Origin: Chthonomonadaceae bacterium
GTDB lineage: Bacteria; Armatimonadota; Chthonomonadetes; Chthonomonadales; Chthonomonadaceae
Assembly: GCA_027459665.1 (NCBI GenBank)
Contig: DAIDHN010000009.1
Span: 1 to 64,000, forward strand
Direction of reading: 5' to 3'
DNA: 64,000 bases
The notes beneath the pieces are model-generated. The model was given only the letters and a program-made list of their open reading frames with translations, was not told the DNA's origin and did no database searches. Position numbers and translations under genes: made by a program. This document shows, piece after piece, positions 63,449 to 64,000 of this stretch; the first letter of the stretch is position 1, and every line of letters starts with the position of its first letter.

Positions 63449-63880
63449 ATGGAAGAGAGAGATTGTGAGCCTTGCATGAGCCGCCGGGAACTGCTGGCTG
63501 GCATAGCTGCCGGAACAGTAGCTGCCGCCCTGCCTCTTGCTGAAGGCGCTGAGGCTGCACCTGCAAAAGCGCACTGGGTAGAGGTAGGCAAAGGAACAGA
63601 GTTTACCGCCACCCCCAAGCTGGTGAAGGCTGCAGGCCACCCTGTGTTTATAGTGCGTGATGCCAAGCACCATCTTCATGCCATTTCCGGCAAATGCACC
63701 CACCGCGGCTGCACCGTGGGCTGGGAGGCTTCTGCACACAAATTCCACTGTCCCTGCCATGGCGCCGAGTTCAGCGAGGCTGGCAAGGTGGAGCATGGCC
63801 CTGCACAAAAACCCCTTCCGGTGGTGCAGGTACACGAGATGCACGGCAAGGTAAGCGTAAACATTGCGGGCCTGATGTAG
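63449..63880 (+). CDS. Tat-exported Rieske [2Fe-2S] protein
   Basis: A 143-residue protein. A Tat signal (SRRELLAGIAAGTVAAALPL) precedes a compact Rieske domain: ligands C83 and H85 in GKCTHRGC, C101 and H104 in CPCHG, and the supporting disulfide cysteines C88 and C103. It carries electrons in the periplasm. It has no cytochrome b neighbour in view, so it may belong to a bc-type complex elsewhere, or serve an oxidase. It is divergent to the cytochrome c gene. A terminator follows. Confidence 0.9.
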   Translation: MEERDCEPCMSRRELLAGIAAGTVAAALPLAEGAEAAPAKAHWVEVGKGTEFTATPKLVKAAGHPVFIVRDAKHHLHAISGKCTHRGCTVGWEASAHKFHCPCHGAEFSEAGKVEHGPAQKPLPVVQVHEMHGKVSVNIAGLM

Positions 63881-63896
63881 TAGAGCAGTATGGAGA

Positions 63897-63924
63897 GGAC
63901 GGTTGAGTCAAATCAGCCGTCCTT
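63897..63924 (+). terminator. Terminator after the Rieske gene
   Basis: GGACGGTTGA pairs with TCAGCCGTCC (one wobble pair) around GTCAAA, followed by TT. It may serve both flanking genes. Confidence 0.65.
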
Positions 63925-63930
63925 ACACAA

Positions 63931-64000
63931 TCATGAGTCTGTGTGTTCGGGCTTGCCCTGCAGCCAGTCTTGCAGTGAGGCAGTTTTGCAGGGGTATTTT
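63931..64000 (-). CDS. Possible 3' end of a gene cut by the window edge
   Basis: On the minus strand a frame open from the edge ends TASLQDWLQGKPEHTDS and a TGA stop seven bases past the shared hairpin. It reads like a plausible protein tail, but 22 codons are too few to name it. Confidence 0.3.
   Translation of the reverse strand, partial: KYPCKTASLQDWLQGKPEHTDS

Overview
The window is about 64 kb of chromosomal DNA from a bacterium with an outer membrane. Several traits point to Armatimonadota: paired H-X9-DG (DUF1559, PF07596) pseudopilins, a mixed set of GH51, GH29, GH20-like and GHL10 glycosidases, a menaquinone futalosine-pathway enzyme (mqnC), cytochrome c maturation system I, and abundant TPR and FG-GAP/UnbV proteins. 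This placement is inference from gene content only. No rRNA, tRNA or CRISPR array was seen.

Region 1 (1-13.9 kb) is accessory DNA for a surface polysaccharide. It opens with a wrecked IS1-family transposase. An operon-like plus-strand run follows: acyltransferase, O-antigen-ligase/polymerase-like protein, three GT4 glycosyltransferases, a hexapeptide acetyltransferase, another glycosyltransferase, a beheaded glycosyltransferase remnant and a second acyltransferase. Two more acyltransferases lie on the minus strand. A ~210-bp direct repeat (754-965 and 11064-11275) brackets the cluster. A second direct repeat (10861-10978 and 12591-12706) carries a duplicated acyltransferase 3' end. One minus-strand acyltransferase is clearly AT-richer than its neighbours. 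The region looks assembled by IS-linked recombination.

Region 2 (14-36.7 kb) holds a pseudopilin with a small membrane partner, an alpha-ketoacid dehydrogenase operon (E1alpha, E1beta, E2), a small outer-membrane protein, a Cys/Met PLP enzyme, two secreted glycosidase-like proteins, mqnC, a GNAT protein overlapping a 1034-aa outer-membrane barrel, mazG with a SurA/PrsA-like lipoprotein, and an flhG-fliA group without flagellar structural genes.

Region 3 (36.9-49.6 kb) contains a divergent alpha-L-arabinofuranosidase/alpha-L-fucosidase pair with a LacI-type operator candidate, purL, and a minus-strand group read as lacI, pseudopilin, small membrane protein, TPR lipoprotein, Tat-exported UnbV protein and TPR membrane protein. 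That group starts from a near-perfect sigma-70 promoter with a palindrome in the leader.

Region 4 (49.6-64 kb) holds a KimA-like permease followed by a STAS-Usp fusion, nadC and birA with overlapping starts and stops; a lyxose-isomerase-like gene facing a dehydrogenase pair; a compact ccmABCDEF operon whose CcmE has the rare CXXXY heme motif; and a divergent pair of a cytochrome c lipoprotein and a Tat-exported Rieske protein. The redox genes at the right end fit one theme, export and assembly of c-type cytochromes, with mqnC supplying the quinone side.
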